Assembly (NCBI GenBank): GCA_002715965.1
Contig: PBAL01000056.1
Location: forward strand, 1 to 33,648
Direction: 5' to 3'
Length of the DNA stretch: 33,648 bases
From: Verrucomicrobiales bacterium
GTDB taxonomy: Bacteria > Verrucomicrobiota > Verrucomicrobiia > Limisphaerales > JAYPXF01
Position numbers and translations under genes: made by a program. The notes under the pieces are model-generated. The model was not told where the DNA came from, did not search any database, and worked only from the letters and a program-made list of their open reading frames with translations. Below are positions 1-8,464 of the stretch, piece by piece (the first letter of the stretch is position 1; every line of letters begins with the position of its first letter).

Positions 1-125
1 CCAGACACCTTAACCGTTGTCCGCTCCGACTGACGCAGGTGGATTACCTCCGCAGCTTCCACGACCGCAAGGGCACACAGGGAAACCAATGACATGGCAG
101 CCATTGTTTTTCGCCCGGTGGTCAT
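1..125 (-). CDS. N-terminal fragment of a secreted protein, cut by the window edge
   Basis: The frame stays open from the ATG at 125 to the left edge, giving 41 residues with no stop. The N-terminus reads as a signal peptide: a short charged segment (TTGRK), a hydrophobic core (MSLVSLCALAVV) and small residues before a likely cleavage site near EAAE. The mature part seen (VIHLRQSERTTVKVS) is too short to place in a family. There is no clear Shine-Dalgarno sequence. A second ATG seven codons in is also possible. The gene diverges from the small secreted protein that starts at 208, so the 82 bases between them should hold both promoters. Confidence 0.5.
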   Translation of the reverse strand, partial: MTTGRKTMAAMSLVSLCALAVVEAAEVIHLRQSERTTVKVS

Positions 126-207
126 CACTTGATCATTTCACAAACGATGATTGCGAAAAGTAAAATACCTATTCCGGAATCAATTGTTCCGGCCCTATGC
201 TGTTCAC

Positions 208-693
208 ATGAAAACGCGCATCTTCATGTTGCTCCTTGTCTGCACTGCCGGTGCGCGAGGCGATGATACTTCACGACTGAAAGAACTGGACGCGTATTGG
301 GTTGAAGTGTCCCGCTCGGTAAAGAAAGGCGATTTCGAAGGCTACCAGGCGGCCTGTCATTCACTCGGTGTTTTGGTGAACGGAATCTCAAAGAAAAGTT
401 ATCCGCTCGCACAGGCCCTGGAGAAATGGAGGCAAGGATTTGACGACACAAAATCAGGCAATATGAAGGCGAGCGTGCAGTTTCGATTCAGCCAGCGGGT
501 CGGCGACGCAACGACGGCGCATGAGACTGGGATGTTTCTTTATCGCTCGGAGGTTGATGGAAAGAAGTCAGCAGACTACATCCACTTCGAAGCGCTTCTC
601 CAAAAGACGGAAACGGGCTGGAAGATCCTGATGGAATATCAGAAATCCAAGGGAACGAAGGCGGAGTGGGATGCGCTGGATCAGACCGAATGA
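208..693 (+). CDS. Small secreted SnoaL/DUF4440-like (NTF2-fold) protein
   Basis: The chosen ATG opens a clean signal peptide (MKTRIFMLLLVCTAGARG). The open frame runs 19 codons further upstream, but only to a TTG, and that extension is charged and unlike an export signal. The mature part of about 140 residues has a helical start (SRLKELDAYWVEVSRSVKKGDFEGY), then a middle segment with a KW motif, then alternating strands ending in ETGWKILMEYQ. That layout, a helix pair followed by a curved sheet with a late xGWKI strand, is typical of DUF4440/SnoaL-like NTF2-fold proteins. These usually bind a small ligand or act as accessory domains. No catalytic residue can be assigned with confidence. The gene stands alone, convergent with the DUF3604 gene. 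The family call is by pattern only. Confidence 0.6.
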   Translation: MKTRIFMLLLVCTAGARGDDTSRLKELDAYWVEVSRSVKKGDFEGYQAACHSLGVLVNGISKKSYPLAQALEKWRQGFDDTKSGNMKASVQFRFSQRVGDATTAHETGMFLYRSEVDGKKSADYIHFEALLQKTETGWKILMEYQKSKGTKAEWDALDQTE

Positions 694-929
694 CAGACGT
701 CCTTCGGTAAATCGCTCGAGTGTCCTGTCTGCCAGGTGATTCACACGATTCCGGATGCGATAAACGCACCGGGAGCATGGAAACCATAGTAGCCTCAGCA
801 TTCTACCCAGTGTTCTCCCTCACCAAACCCTCTCCTGCTGGGCTGTCCGTTCCCCGCAGATCCCCCCCCCCGGAGGGATCGCACAAACAGCCGTCCAAGC
901 GGCTCACGAGGTGCGCCCGCCTTTTCCAT

Positions 930-3476
930 TTACTCCTTCACCGTCACCCAGATCGGTGAGGTCCATCCCATGTTGCCGTCCACCTGTTCGATGCGGAGGT
1001 AGTAGCGATTCTCTCCGGGGAGCGGGCTGGGATCGAACCAGGTCTTCGTCATCGTTTTGCTGTTTGGCTTGAAGACGAAGTAGTTCTCTTCGTTTCGCAC
1101 GAGGGTGAGGCGTTCGATCGGTGCCGTGCCTTCCACGGACCAGCTGAGCTTCGGGTGGGTCTTGGATTCCAACACACTGCCGAGCGGCTTTCCGTTGCAG
1201 GAAAACTCCATGAAGATCTTGTCCGTCGCAGCCACGGTGAGACGGGAATCCATGCCATCAAGAATTCCCTTTCGGCTGAACTTCTTCACGTAGACTCCGC
1301 CGTAGGAAATGTGAACGGACCGATGATCCGAACTCGCGTAAGCACCAAGCTTGTGTCCTTGCTTGAGCGCATTCTGATAGGTGCCGGCGGAGAACTTCCC
1401 GAAATTGCTGACCTTGGCGCTGGCGACGCGGGGTTGCGGCAGGCCGACGCCTTCGTAGGCTTCGCGAGAGCCCTGGTAGATCTCCACGATGTTTTCGAAC
1501 TTGTGATCGATCTTCTCGTAAACACTCCAATCAGTGCCCATCTGACCAGCCGCAGTGTGTTCAATCGTCACGGCTCGGTTGCCGTGAGTGCGCAGCAAAT
1601 CCCAGAGTTGCCACGGAGCAATCTCTCCCGGACGCACCCCGTCTTCCGCGGGCAAGGGGGTCGCCCATGGCGAGTTCTCGTAGTTCGCACGCTTGATGTA
1701 GATCACCGGCCCGCCGCGTTGGTCGAAGACGATGTTCCGATGCCCATAAGGCCATTTCTGTTCGCGTTCGTAGGCGTAGAGGGAAACGAACGATTCCGGG
1801 TTGTGGAAGACGTCGGCCAATTTCTGTGACTGCCACCACTCGTAGGCGGACATGGTCTTGCCAACCTCGGTGTGATCCGATGTCGCCAGGTAGTCCAAGC
1901 CTCCCGCATCAATCGCATAGCGAAAATGCTCAACGATGCAGCCGTCGTCCATCGTGCGGCAGTTCGAAAAATCGGTGTGCCGATGAACGTCGCCCCAGTA
2001 AAGCGTGTAGGTGCTGCCATCGATGCTCCAGGTATTGTGATCCCCGCGTTCGCGTTCGGGCGTATCGTTTGGCGCCTTGAGTGGTGTCGGCGCAATGCCT
2101 TCGATTTCAAACGGCGCTGAACCAGCCGAAGCGATTTCTGCAGTTGTATCGATCTTCGCAAGATAGACTCCTGTATCTCCTTGTTGCTTGTTCTTACGAC
2201 CATCACTAGGCCAAAGCGCGATCAAGGCATTGCCCGACTGCTCCACCTCAACTCGACGATCCTGGCAGAAGGAACTGGTTCCAAGTGATCGAGCTTGTTG
2301 CCACTCGCTTCCGTCGAACTTGCTGAAGGCGAGGCGCCAGTATCCTGCGCCACGCTCGTGGCAGTAACGGAAGAACAACCAAGGATTTCCCTCCGCATCC
2401 AAGGACAGTTTCGGCACATTGATCGCGCCTGTTCCCGGTTTTACCGGATCGACGACGAGATTGGGAATCAACTGGGTCACATCGGAAATCTTGTCGAGTT
2501 TGCCGGATTCAGGATCGAACTTCACCAGCTTGATCCGCCGGTCATAGTTCAGCCCGCCTCCAATCTTGCGCCACTCGGATCCAAGGTCTTTGCCCCATCG
2601 AACCGTTCCCTGTTCATACGCGACCCAGAGTGACTTCCCATCCTTTGTGGCAACGGCCGAACCACGCGCCTCATAATGATCCGTCGCAACAATCGGCTGC
2701 ACGCTGTGTTCGCCATTCGGCTTCAGCCGGGTGAGGAACAAGTCGTAGTCGCCGTTGCGGTAGCTGTCGTGAACGATCAATGCCTCGTCGCCATTGCCAA
2801 ATGCTAATCGAGGTTCCCAATCTCGTTCGCCGTGGATTTCAAATCGTCGAATCTTCCGGGTGTTGCCATCGATCAAACCCGCGTGAATCCGGGAACTGCC
2901 CATGCGCAGGTTTTGCCAGACCACCCAGACACGCCCCTTTCGATCCGTCTTGGCATCGGCGAAAACGTGGTTTCCGGAATCGGCGGCCACGACATCAGCA
3001 CCGTCTCCCGTCAGAGAACGGCGATATAGACGCCATTGACCTGATTCCAATTGAGACCAAAACACCCAGATACGTCCGTTCTCTTCACGCGCCAGCGAAG
3101 GCTGCAGAACGTTCTTCGTTGCTTTGGTTGAGATGACCTGTGCCTTGGAGAACTTGCCGTTCACCACCCGGGCAAGCTTGAGCATGTCCTTGTTCCCGTC
3201 GTGCTCGACCCAGGCCACCACTGGGTTGCCATCCGAATCGAGACACATCGCCGAGAAATCCTCATGAACGGCCGGTTTGTTCAGTGAAGCGAAGGGCTCG
3301 ACCATTCCGCCGGGAGGATTGGCCCTGGCATTGAAAATCGCTGACTTGTCCTTCTTTTTCTGATTCTTCTGCTTCTTGTTCTTCTTTGCTTTTTGATTCG
3401 TGTTCTGCGCATTCACAGAAACAACACCCACACTCAAAGCCAACGCGAAGAACACCACCAACTTGCGGAAAATCAT
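930..3476 (-). CDS. Large secreted DUF3604 (PHP-like metal-dependent) protein
   Basis: 848 residues. A signal peptide (first 23 residues, ending VNA) is followed by a very lysine-rich linker at about 28-44. Residues 60-445 form a beta-propeller-like region with repeated short strands such as GNPVVAWVEHD, GRIWVFWSQ, GRVWVVWQN and GNPWLFFRY. The C-terminal half is DUF3604, a PHP-superfamily relative: YWGDVHRH at 492-500 and SDHTE at 533-537 are the expected metal-ligand motifs, followed later by IEHTA and ASSDHRS. PHP enzymes hydrolyse phosphoesters with two or three metals; for DUF3604 the substrate is not known to me. An exported enzyme of this kind would act in the periplasm or outside the cell. 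It sits just past the terminator of the preceding minus-strand unit, so it probably has its own promoter within 3477-3516. Confidence 0.85.
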   Translation of the reverse strand: MIFRKLVVFFALALSVGVVSVNAQNTNQKAKKNKKQKNQKKKDKSAIFNARANPPGGMVEPFASLNKPAVHEDFSAMCLDSDGNPVVAWVEHDGNKDMLKLARVVNGKFSKAQVISTKATKNVLQPSLAREENGRIWVFWSQLESGQWRLYRRSLTGDGADVVAADSGNHVFADAKTDRKGRVWVVWQNLRMGSSRIHAGLIDGNTRKIRRFEIHGERDWEPRLAFGNGDEALIVHDSYRNGDYDLFLTRLKPNGEHSVQPIVATDHYEARGSAVATKDGKSLWVAYEQGTVRWGKDLGSEWRKIGGGLNYDRRIKLVKFDPESGKLDKISDVTQLIPNLVVDPVKPGTGAINVPKLSLDAEGNPWLFFRYCHERGAGYWRLAFSKFDGSEWQQARSLGTSSFCQDRRVEVEQSGNALIALWPSDGRKNKQQGDTGVYLAKIDTTAEIASAGSAPFEIEGIAPTPLKAPNDTPERERGDHNTWSIDGSTYTLYWGDVHRHTDFSNCRTMDDGCIVEHFRYAIDAGGLDYLATSDHTEVGKTMSAYEWWQSQKLADVFHNPESFVSLYAYEREQKWPYGHRNIVFDQRGGPVIYIKRANYENSPWATPLPAEDGVRPGEIAPWQLWDLLRTHGNRAVTIEHTAAGQMGTDWSVYEKIDHKFENIVEIYQGSREAYEGVGLPQPRVASAKVSNFGKFSAGTYQNALKQGHKLGAYASSDHRSVHISYGGVYVKKFSRKGILDGMDSRLTVAATDKIFMEFSCNGKPLGSVLESKTHPKLSWSVEGTAPIERLTLVRNEENYFVFKPNSKTMTKTWFDPSPLPGENRYYLRIEQVDGNMGWTSPIWVTVKE

Positions 3477-3516
3477 GCGCGGGTTATCTCAATCCCTCCC
3501 CTCGCTGCCAATGCAT

Positions 3517-3553
3517 AAAAAAGCCCCTCAAGCCGTAAGGCTCAAGGGGCTTT
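3517..3553 (-). terminator. Strong intrinsic terminator of the pspA-to-mutarotase unit
   Basis: Read on the minus strand, a 15-bp stem (AAAGCCCCTTGAGCC with GGCTTGAGGGGCTTT, including two G-U pairs) closes a four-base TTAC loop and runs into TTTTTT. It starts 14 bases after the stop of the mutarotase-like gene and lies 41 bases before the next minus-strand start. It therefore marks the 3' end of the six-gene unit that begins with the pspA homologue. Confidence 0.92.
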
Positions 3554-3566
3554 CAAATGACTGGTT

Positions 3567-4778
3567 TTAGAATTGCCCGGACTTCAGGAACTCATGGCGA
3601 ACGGCAGTGGTCACTCGATGGCCACCGGTCGAAACGAAGGTCGCGACTCCACCGGCAAACTCAACGTTTGCCACTTCAGTGAATCCATCGGGGATCTTCA
3701 CCACGCCCTGGATGTAGTTCACCGTGAAATCACCCTTGAGATCGACTGCAGTCTGAATGCCGTCCTGGGTCAGCAGGTTGTCGCTCGCGGAGGGTTTCAC
3801 ACCGTCGGCAAAGAAAGCTGTCACGTCTTCAAGTCCGACGCAGTTGTTACGGCCATACCAGGGGAGCATGTGGCGCCCACGGTTTTCCAACCAGAAGACC
3901 GTTGAAGCCAGCACCTTGGGATCTTTCAAGGAGAACCACAGCCAGCCTTCATCTGCACGCGTTGCGGTGAGCCAGGCAGGCTTGCCCGCAGTGTCCGCAG
4001 GAAAGATCATGAGGAGATCCGCATAGCCCTTCTTTTGTGGAAGCTTGGAACAGTCAACATCAGGCGCGCCTTTGAAGATCGACGGGACTGCGGACAAACT
4101 GTTGAAGCGCTGCTTGATTCCCAGCTGCTGGTATTCCCCGTTGGCGGGATTGCTGAACTGGCCCGGGTTCGTCATCCCGAACTTGATCGGGCTGTGGTTG
4201 ATCTTGAACGAACCTTCCTTCTCCGGCATCGCAAGCGTGGCGTGATGACCGAGGGAGGTCTTGCCTTCAAAACCCTCGATACGATGCGAGGTGTATACCA
4301 CGTTCTGCCCATCCACGAGATGCAGCTTCTTGGTCACGCGTCCGGCCCGTACCTTCGTGTTTAATTCGAGGGTCAGAGACGAAACGCCATGCTTCTTGGA
4401 AGTTCCGACGGCAGTCCAACGCGCCTCGGATGTCTCACCATGAGGCGGATGGCTTTCGCCCTGATACTCGCCACCGTTCCCACCGAAGGGCATACAGAAG
4501 AAGTCCCCGCGCAATGGCACAAGAACGCCGACCGGATAGTCGTGAGTCTCGCCCTGCCATGGGCTGATGTAGTAGGGAGCAACCGGACCGTTGTCCCGGT
4601 AAAAGGTAACTGGAGCCATGTGTCCGCCGGTCTTGGTGATGGCCAGTTCCACCTGATCAGACTTGAGCAGCCAACAGGACTGGGCCGCGCGGGTTACAGA
4701 GGTGATGCGTTGCGCAGAAGCGGTGACAAGTCCGCTCAAGACGACGCCTGCGATTGCAAGAGTTAGGTGTTTTTTCAT
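3567..4778 (-). CDS. Secreted galactose-mutarotase-fold-like protein
   Basis: 403 residues with a typical signal peptide (MKKHLTLAIAGVVLSGLVTASAQ). The body resembles aldose-epimerase / galactose-mutarotase-fold proteins: VELAITKTGGHMAPVTFY near the N-terminus corresponds to the family's opening strands. It is followed by PYYISPW, a DFFCMPFGG segment and a long series of beta-strands with aromatic residues. The classical catalytic His/Glu pair of aldose 1-epimerases cannot be placed reliably, so a sugar-binding or lyase-related role is equally possible. It is the last gene of the minus-strand unit, 33 bases after the aroE-like gene, and is followed at once by a strong terminator. Export contrasts with the cytoplasmic products encoded upstream, so co-transcription need not mean shared function. 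Confidence 0.6.
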   Translation of the reverse strand: MKKHLTLAIAGVVLSGLVTASAQRITSVTRAAQSCWLLKSDQVELAITKTGGHMAPVTFYRDNGPVAPYYISPWQGETHDYPVGVLVPLRGDFFCMPFGGNGGEYQGESHPPHGETSEARWTAVGTSKKHGVSSLTLELNTKVRAGRVTKKLHLVDGQNVVYTSHRIEGFEGKTSLGHHATLAMPEKEGSFKINHSPIKFGMTNPGQFSNPANGEYQQLGIKQRFNSLSAVPSIFKGAPDVDCSKLPQKKGYADLLMIFPADTAGKPAWLTATRADEGWLWFSLKDPKVLASTVFWLENRGRHMLPWYGRNNCVGLEDVTAFFADGVKPSASDNLLTQDGIQTAVDLKGDFTVNYIQGVVKIPDGFTEVANVEFAGGVATFVSTGGHRVTTAVRHEFLKSGQF

Positions 4779-4811
4779 CTGGGTGTGGGAACGGTGTAAA
4801 TGGATTGAAGG

Positions 4812-5663
4812 TCAAACGCCAAAGATTTCTTCGAGAGTTTTTCGCATCACGCCTGGGTCGGGGTCGATGCCCGTCCAATACTTGACGCCGATCACGCCCT
4901 GATTCACGAGCATTCCGAGTCCGTCAACTGTCTTGCAGCCGCGTTCCGCTGCATCACGCATCAGCTTGGTCTGGGGTGGATTGAAGACCACATCAGAAAC
5001 GACAGTGCCTTCGCGCAGGGAGCTCACATCCAGGTCCAATGCAGCACCGGCATCATAAAGCCCGATCGACGTGCCGTTGATCACGATGCTGCAATCCTCA
5101 GGTGTCGAATAGTTTTTATCCCAGACGACGAGTTCGGCATCCAGTTGCAGTTTGTTTTTCAGGAGATCGACGAGGCTCTGCCCTCGCTCGGCCGATCGAT
5201 TAACGACCGTGATCTTCTTGACGCCGACGAGTCCTAGCTCAACCGCCACGGCACGCGATGCGCCTCCGGCGCCAAAGAGAACAACGTGCTGCCCTTTCGG
5301 ATCCACGACCTCCTGCAGCGATTTCAGGAAGCCCTTGCCATCGGTGTTCTCACCAATGAGCTGATCTCCACGTTTCACGACGCAATTCACAGCGCCCATG
5401 ATCGAGGCGGATTCGCCCAGGCCGTCCAGATGCTGAATGACTTCCACCTTGTGCGGCATGGAACAATTGAAACCGCGGTAGCTCATTGCACGCGCGCCTT
5501 GAACGGCCGCGCCCAAATCCTCGGGCGTGACCTCCATGTTCACGTAGCGCCAGTTCAAACCATGATGCTGGAAGGCAGCCTCCACCATCGCGACTGTCGG
5601 ATTGCCTGCCGCGCCTTGCGACATGGACCCGACCAATTCGGGACAAAAGTTATCTTCGCTCAT
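4812..5663 (-). CDS. aroE: Shikimate 5-dehydrogenase homologue with non-canonical substrate loop
   Basis: 283 residues, the usual length for AroE, which reduces 3-dehydroshikimate with NADPH in aromatic amino acid synthesis. The substrate domain keeps the catalytic lysine in GFNCSMPHK (K72) and the catalytic aspartate in GENTDGKGF (D108). The Rossmann domain carries GAGGASRA at 131-138 and VVNRS for cofactor recognition. INGTSIGL, a variant of INATSxGM, and the C-terminal DGLGMLVNQG are also family motifs. The odd feature is the N-terminal loop: the usual HSxSP serine pair that grips the shikimate carboxylate is replaced by SMSQGAAGNPT. The ATG overlaps the stop of the DUF6483 gene by four bases, implying coupling. 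The start is fixed by the short distance to the first strand. It could be true AroE or a paralogue with another substrate. Confidence 0.82.
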   Translation of the reverse strand: MSEDNFCPELVGSMSQGAAGNPTVAMVEAAFQHHGLNWRYVNMEVTPEDLGAAVQGARAMSYRGFNCSMPHKVEVIQHLDGLGESASIMGAVNCVVKRGDQLIGENTDGKGFLKSLQEVVDPKGQHVVLFGAGGASRAVAVELGLVGVKKITVVNRSAERGQSLVDLLKNKLQLDAELVVWDKNYSTPEDCSIVINGTSIGLYDAGAALDLDVSSLREGTVVSDVVFNPPQTKLMRDAAERGCKTVDGLGMLVNQGVIGVKYWTGIDPDPGVMRKTLEEIFGV

Positions 5664-6352
5664 CGGGAATTGGCCGGAGACTTTGCCGATTCGCCCCGCT
5701 TATGCAATTCCTCAATGGCGGACTCGATTTCCTCCTTGGGCAATCCGCCGGCAACCAGTTCCTCATCACTCTTGCCCAGCAAGCGATGAAAGAAGCTGTG
5801 CCCAAACTCAATGGTCCGGCCCTCCCATTCCATCCGATCCAACAATTCGAAGAGCCGATCCTCCGCCTTGGCGAACTCACCATTCAATTCGTGGTGATGC
5901 ATGAGTGCGGCGAGGACAGGAGCAGGCAATTCGAATCCCTTCAGTTCCTCCAGCAACAATGCGAGCTTTGGGACAAAGTCCGGCACCACTTCTTCCTCTG
6001 TGAAATTGCGGATCGTCATCAACAACGCGAGGGCTCGCAATCGGCATTGAACCGCTTCGCCCTGTTCATTCGTCCGGTCATGCAGTCTGGCTGTCTGGTG
6101 CAACAACGCGACGGTCATGAAACAGCGGTTTCTTCCCTCCGCAGTCGAGACGCCTTTCAACAATCGCGAAATCAGTTTGCTGTCGGACATCTCACGCATC
6201 TCCTCGATCGTCAGACCAACCCACTCCTCCGTACCCTGATTGATGAGTTTCCGAACGTCCTCCAGATCACCCTCCGAGCTGCGCTGGACGATTTGCGCAA
6301 TTAGCGCCGCAAACTTTTCAATCATCCGAACAATGTAATCCTGGCGTATCAT
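5660..6352 (-). CDS. DUF6483-like cytoplasmic helical protein of the PspA/AAA+ cluster
   Basis: 230 residues, no signal peptide and no membrane segment. The opening MIRQDYIVRMIEKFAALI is the hallmark start of DUF6483-type proteins, a family without known function. The rest is rich in amphipathic helices with conserved-looking tryptophan and histidine residues (ALMHHHEL, FGHSFFHRLL) and may form a tetratricopeptide-like superhelix, which would suit a role as adaptor. It lies nine bases after the AAA+ gene and overlaps the aroE-like start by four bases. The context suggests a partner of the AAA+ ATPase or PspA homologue. The family name is my recognition of the N-terminus, not a database result. 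Confidence 0.65.
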   Translation of the reverse strand: MIRQDYIVRMIEKFAALIAQIVQRSSEGDLEDVRKLINQGTEEWVGLTIEEMREMSDSKLISRLLKGVSTAEGRNRCFMTVALLHQTARLHDRTNEQGEAVQCRLRALALLMTIRNFTEEEVVPDFVPKLALLLEELKGFELPAPVLAALMHHHELNGEFAKAEDRLFELLDRMEWEGRTIEFGHSFFHRLLGKSDEELVAGGLPKEEIESAIEELHKRGESAKSPANSR

Positions 6353-6361
6353 TGCTCAGTG

Positions 6362-8167
6362 TTACGAAACTCCCCGTCGACCCAGCTCATCGAGTTCCTG
6401 CTGCCATCGCATGCGTTCATCATCAGTGACATCCGGATTCGGCAAAAGACTCCGGCGCGTGCAATTCAGCAACGCCTGCAACGTTTGGAAACGCCGGGTT
6501 TCCCTGATCGCGGGACTTAGATGATCTCGAATAAGACTGAGGATTTCCACGAATTCCAATGAAGCCCCCTTCATCGTCCGTTTCGCAGTCAACTCGGAGC
6601 GGATCGATGCGAAGGCCGCAGCTGAATAGTCGAAGGTCGCGACCTGCAGATCGGCCAGTTGTGGCATGCTCAGCTCGCCGTCCCAGACCGGCTTCACCAT
6701 CCAACGAACAAACTCCTCACGATCGCCCTCTTCCGGATCCAACACCGGAATGATCAGGTCCCCCACCCTTCCCGGCCGGCGCAAATCGGGCGAAAGCAGA
6801 TGAATCCTGGCGGTGACCAGCAACCAGAAGACACGGCCGCGCAAAGTCGGATCGGACATCATCGCCTGGATCTTGCCAGTCAAACGGCGCTCCGTGTCAT
6901 GCGCCCCTTCACCAACACCGCCCAATTGCGTGTCTGCCTCATCGATGAAGATCAACACCTTGGAGAGCGTGTTCAACACCCGGCGCAGTCGTTCGAAGAT
7001 CACGTCCGTTTCGCCAAACCACTTGCTGCGGATGCTCTTCAGCACCAGCACCACCATGTCCGTCTCAGCCGCGACGGCTTCAAACACAAACGTCTTTCCC
7101 CCACCAACTGGACCGCCCACAGCAGCGCCCGAAAGTGATTGGCTGCCCTCCAATTGGAATCGCGGGATCAGTTCATCGCGGAGAAAGGTCTTCAATCCGC
7201 GAAAGCCCACGAGGTCATCCAGTCGATGTGACGGTTTCTTGAATTCCACCGTCTCTTCGCCCAACTGGCTCTGGATGAACTCCTCGACCTTGCCGATGAT
7301 TTCGTCCTGCGTGATTTCGCGTTTTTCATGCCGAGCACCCTTGAGCAGCTGCATCAATGCGTGAACGGAGAGGCCGGCGGTCAGCTTGGCGAACTCGGCT
7401 TCCGTTCCCCAATGCTTCAACTCTTGGCCATCCGGTTCATGTTGCTTGAACCAGCGCACAAATTCCTCGCGTTGCACTTGATCCGGTGCCGGTACTTCCA
7501 CCTCGAGCACCTGTGGCAATCGGGCAATGCGGTGGTGCAACAGGCTCCGCGATTCGACAAGCAGAACAACGGAATCTTCCCCATTCAGATAGCCGGGGTC
7601 GGAGAGCCAATCGTGCAGGATACTGATCCGCCGGCGGTCCCCTTCCGAGAGACTTGAAATTGCCGTGTCCGGAATCAACAGATCCGCGCTCTCGACGAGG
7701 ATGAGCAGTTTGCGTTGCAGATTCCGTTCGCCATCAAACTCCGCCCTCGCGGCAACGCACAGTTGCCTGAGGAACTCCAAGGCGAGGCTTGGGTTGCCCA
7801 GGGTCTTCCGGATCGAATCCGAATACACCTCCCTCGCAGCATCCAACCTCGCATCGGTCTCGCCCGGTTTGAGCATGCGCTGGATGTCGATCTCATTGCC
7901 GTCCAAGCCGACCTTGTGGCGAAGCCAGGTATGTTCTGCGGCATCTTCGTCAGACTTGTTCAGGAATCGAACGCGACCATTCAGTTCGTAGATGACGACG
8001 AGATATTCCGGCAGATTCCACTTGGCGATGAGGTAGTCCAGCAGAGGAACATATCCATCGGAGTTCCCGGAACCAAACAGGTCATAGACGTTACCGGTCA
8101 GGAGCAAGGCCCGGGATTGTCCCGAGTTCAGAATCCGGCCGGCCCGTTTGAGAAAACCCTGGGGCAT
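6362..8167 (-). CDS. Tandem AAA+ ATPase with inactive N-terminal and active C-terminal module
   Basis: 601 residues, cytoplasmic. Residues 1-250 look like a degenerate AAA domain: RALLLTGNVYDLF replaces a P-loop, LLILVESADLL sits where Walker B would be, and SVVLLVESRSLL mimics sensor 1, but the nucleotide-binding residues are missing. Residues 315-500 are a classical AAA module: Walker A GGPVGGGKT (351-359), a SIRSKWFGETD pore-loop-like segment (378-388), Walker B VLIFIDEAD (404-412) and arginine fingers in DLRRPGRVGD (461-470). Ycf46-type AAA proteins have a similar dead-then-live arrangement. The gene lies nine bases after the small membrane protein and nine before the DUF6483 gene, in the same unit as a PspA homologue. 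AAA+ proteins next to PspA are thought to remodel PspA or membrane complexes; that role is inferred here. Confidence 0.85.
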   Translation of the reverse strand: MPQGFLKRAGRILNSGQSRALLLTGNVYDLFGSGNSDGYVPLLDYLIAKWNLPEYLVVIYELNGRVRFLNKSDEDAAEHTWLRHKVGLDGNEIDIQRMLKPGETDARLDAAREVYSDSIRKTLGNPSLALEFLRQLCVAARAEFDGERNLQRKLLILVESADLLIPDTAISSLSEGDRRRISILHDWLSDPGYLNGEDSVVLLVESRSLLHHRIARLPQVLEVEVPAPDQVQREEFVRWFKQHEPDGQELKHWGTEAEFAKLTAGLSVHALMQLLKGARHEKREITQDEIIGKVEEFIQSQLGEETVEFKKPSHRLDDLVGFRGLKTFLRDELIPRFQLEGSQSLSGAAVGGPVGGGKTFVFEAVAAETDMVVLVLKSIRSKWFGETDVIFERLRRVLNTLSKVLIFIDEADTQLGGVGEGAHDTERRLTGKIQAMMSDPTLRGRVFWLLVTARIHLLSPDLRRPGRVGDLIIPVLDPEEGDREEFVRWMVKPVWDGELSMPQLADLQVATFDYSAAAFASIRSELTAKRTMKGASLEFVEILSLIRDHLSPAIRETRRFQTLQALLNCTRRSLLPNPDVTDDERMRWQQELDELGRRGVS

Positions 8168-8176
8168 CGCGCCTCC

Positions 8177-8458
8177 TCACAGGAACGCAAGCCCCGTGCT
8201 ACAAATGACGCAAACCATGATGCTGATGGCTCCATGGAAAATACTCGCTCTACACTCAGGCATCTTTCCCCAGTTGCGCATGACATCACGAGCGGTGCAG
8301 ATGACACCTCCGATGAAATACAGATCACCGCACACCAGCAGAAGCTCGTTTTTCGATCCGTGTCCCGCCAACTCACGAAACCCTACGATCCCTGAAACGA
8401 GCAGCGCGACGCCGATGATGCCGGCATAAACCGCAATAATGATCAGCAGGGCTTCCAT
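8177..8458 (-). CDS. Small three-helix membrane protein between pspA and the AAA+ gene
   Basis: 93 residues, almost entirely hydrophobic. Three membrane segments can be seen: about 4-26 (LLIIIAVYAGIIGVALLVSG), 38-58 (NELLLVCGDLYFIGGVICTA) and 72-92 (SIFHGAISIMVCVICSTG). A short polar loop (RELAGHGSK) and a basic loop (RDVMRNWGK) lie between them. I do not recognise the family. The position, six bases after the pspA homologue and nine before the AAA+ gene, suggests a membrane anchor or sensor for the module, much as PspB/PspC or LiaF-type proteins pair with PspA elsewhere, though there is no visible sequence likeness to those. Confidence 0.7.
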   Translation of the reverse strand: MEALLIIIAVYAGIIGVALLVSGIVGFRELAGHGSKNELLLVCGDLYFIGGVICTARDVMRNWGKMPECRASIFHGAISIMVCVICSTGLAFL

Positions 8459-8464
8459 AAATCT

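Noticed and set aside
861..870. Long C run between the first two convergent genes
   Set aside because: A homopolymer in non-coding sequence with no gene whose frame it could change.
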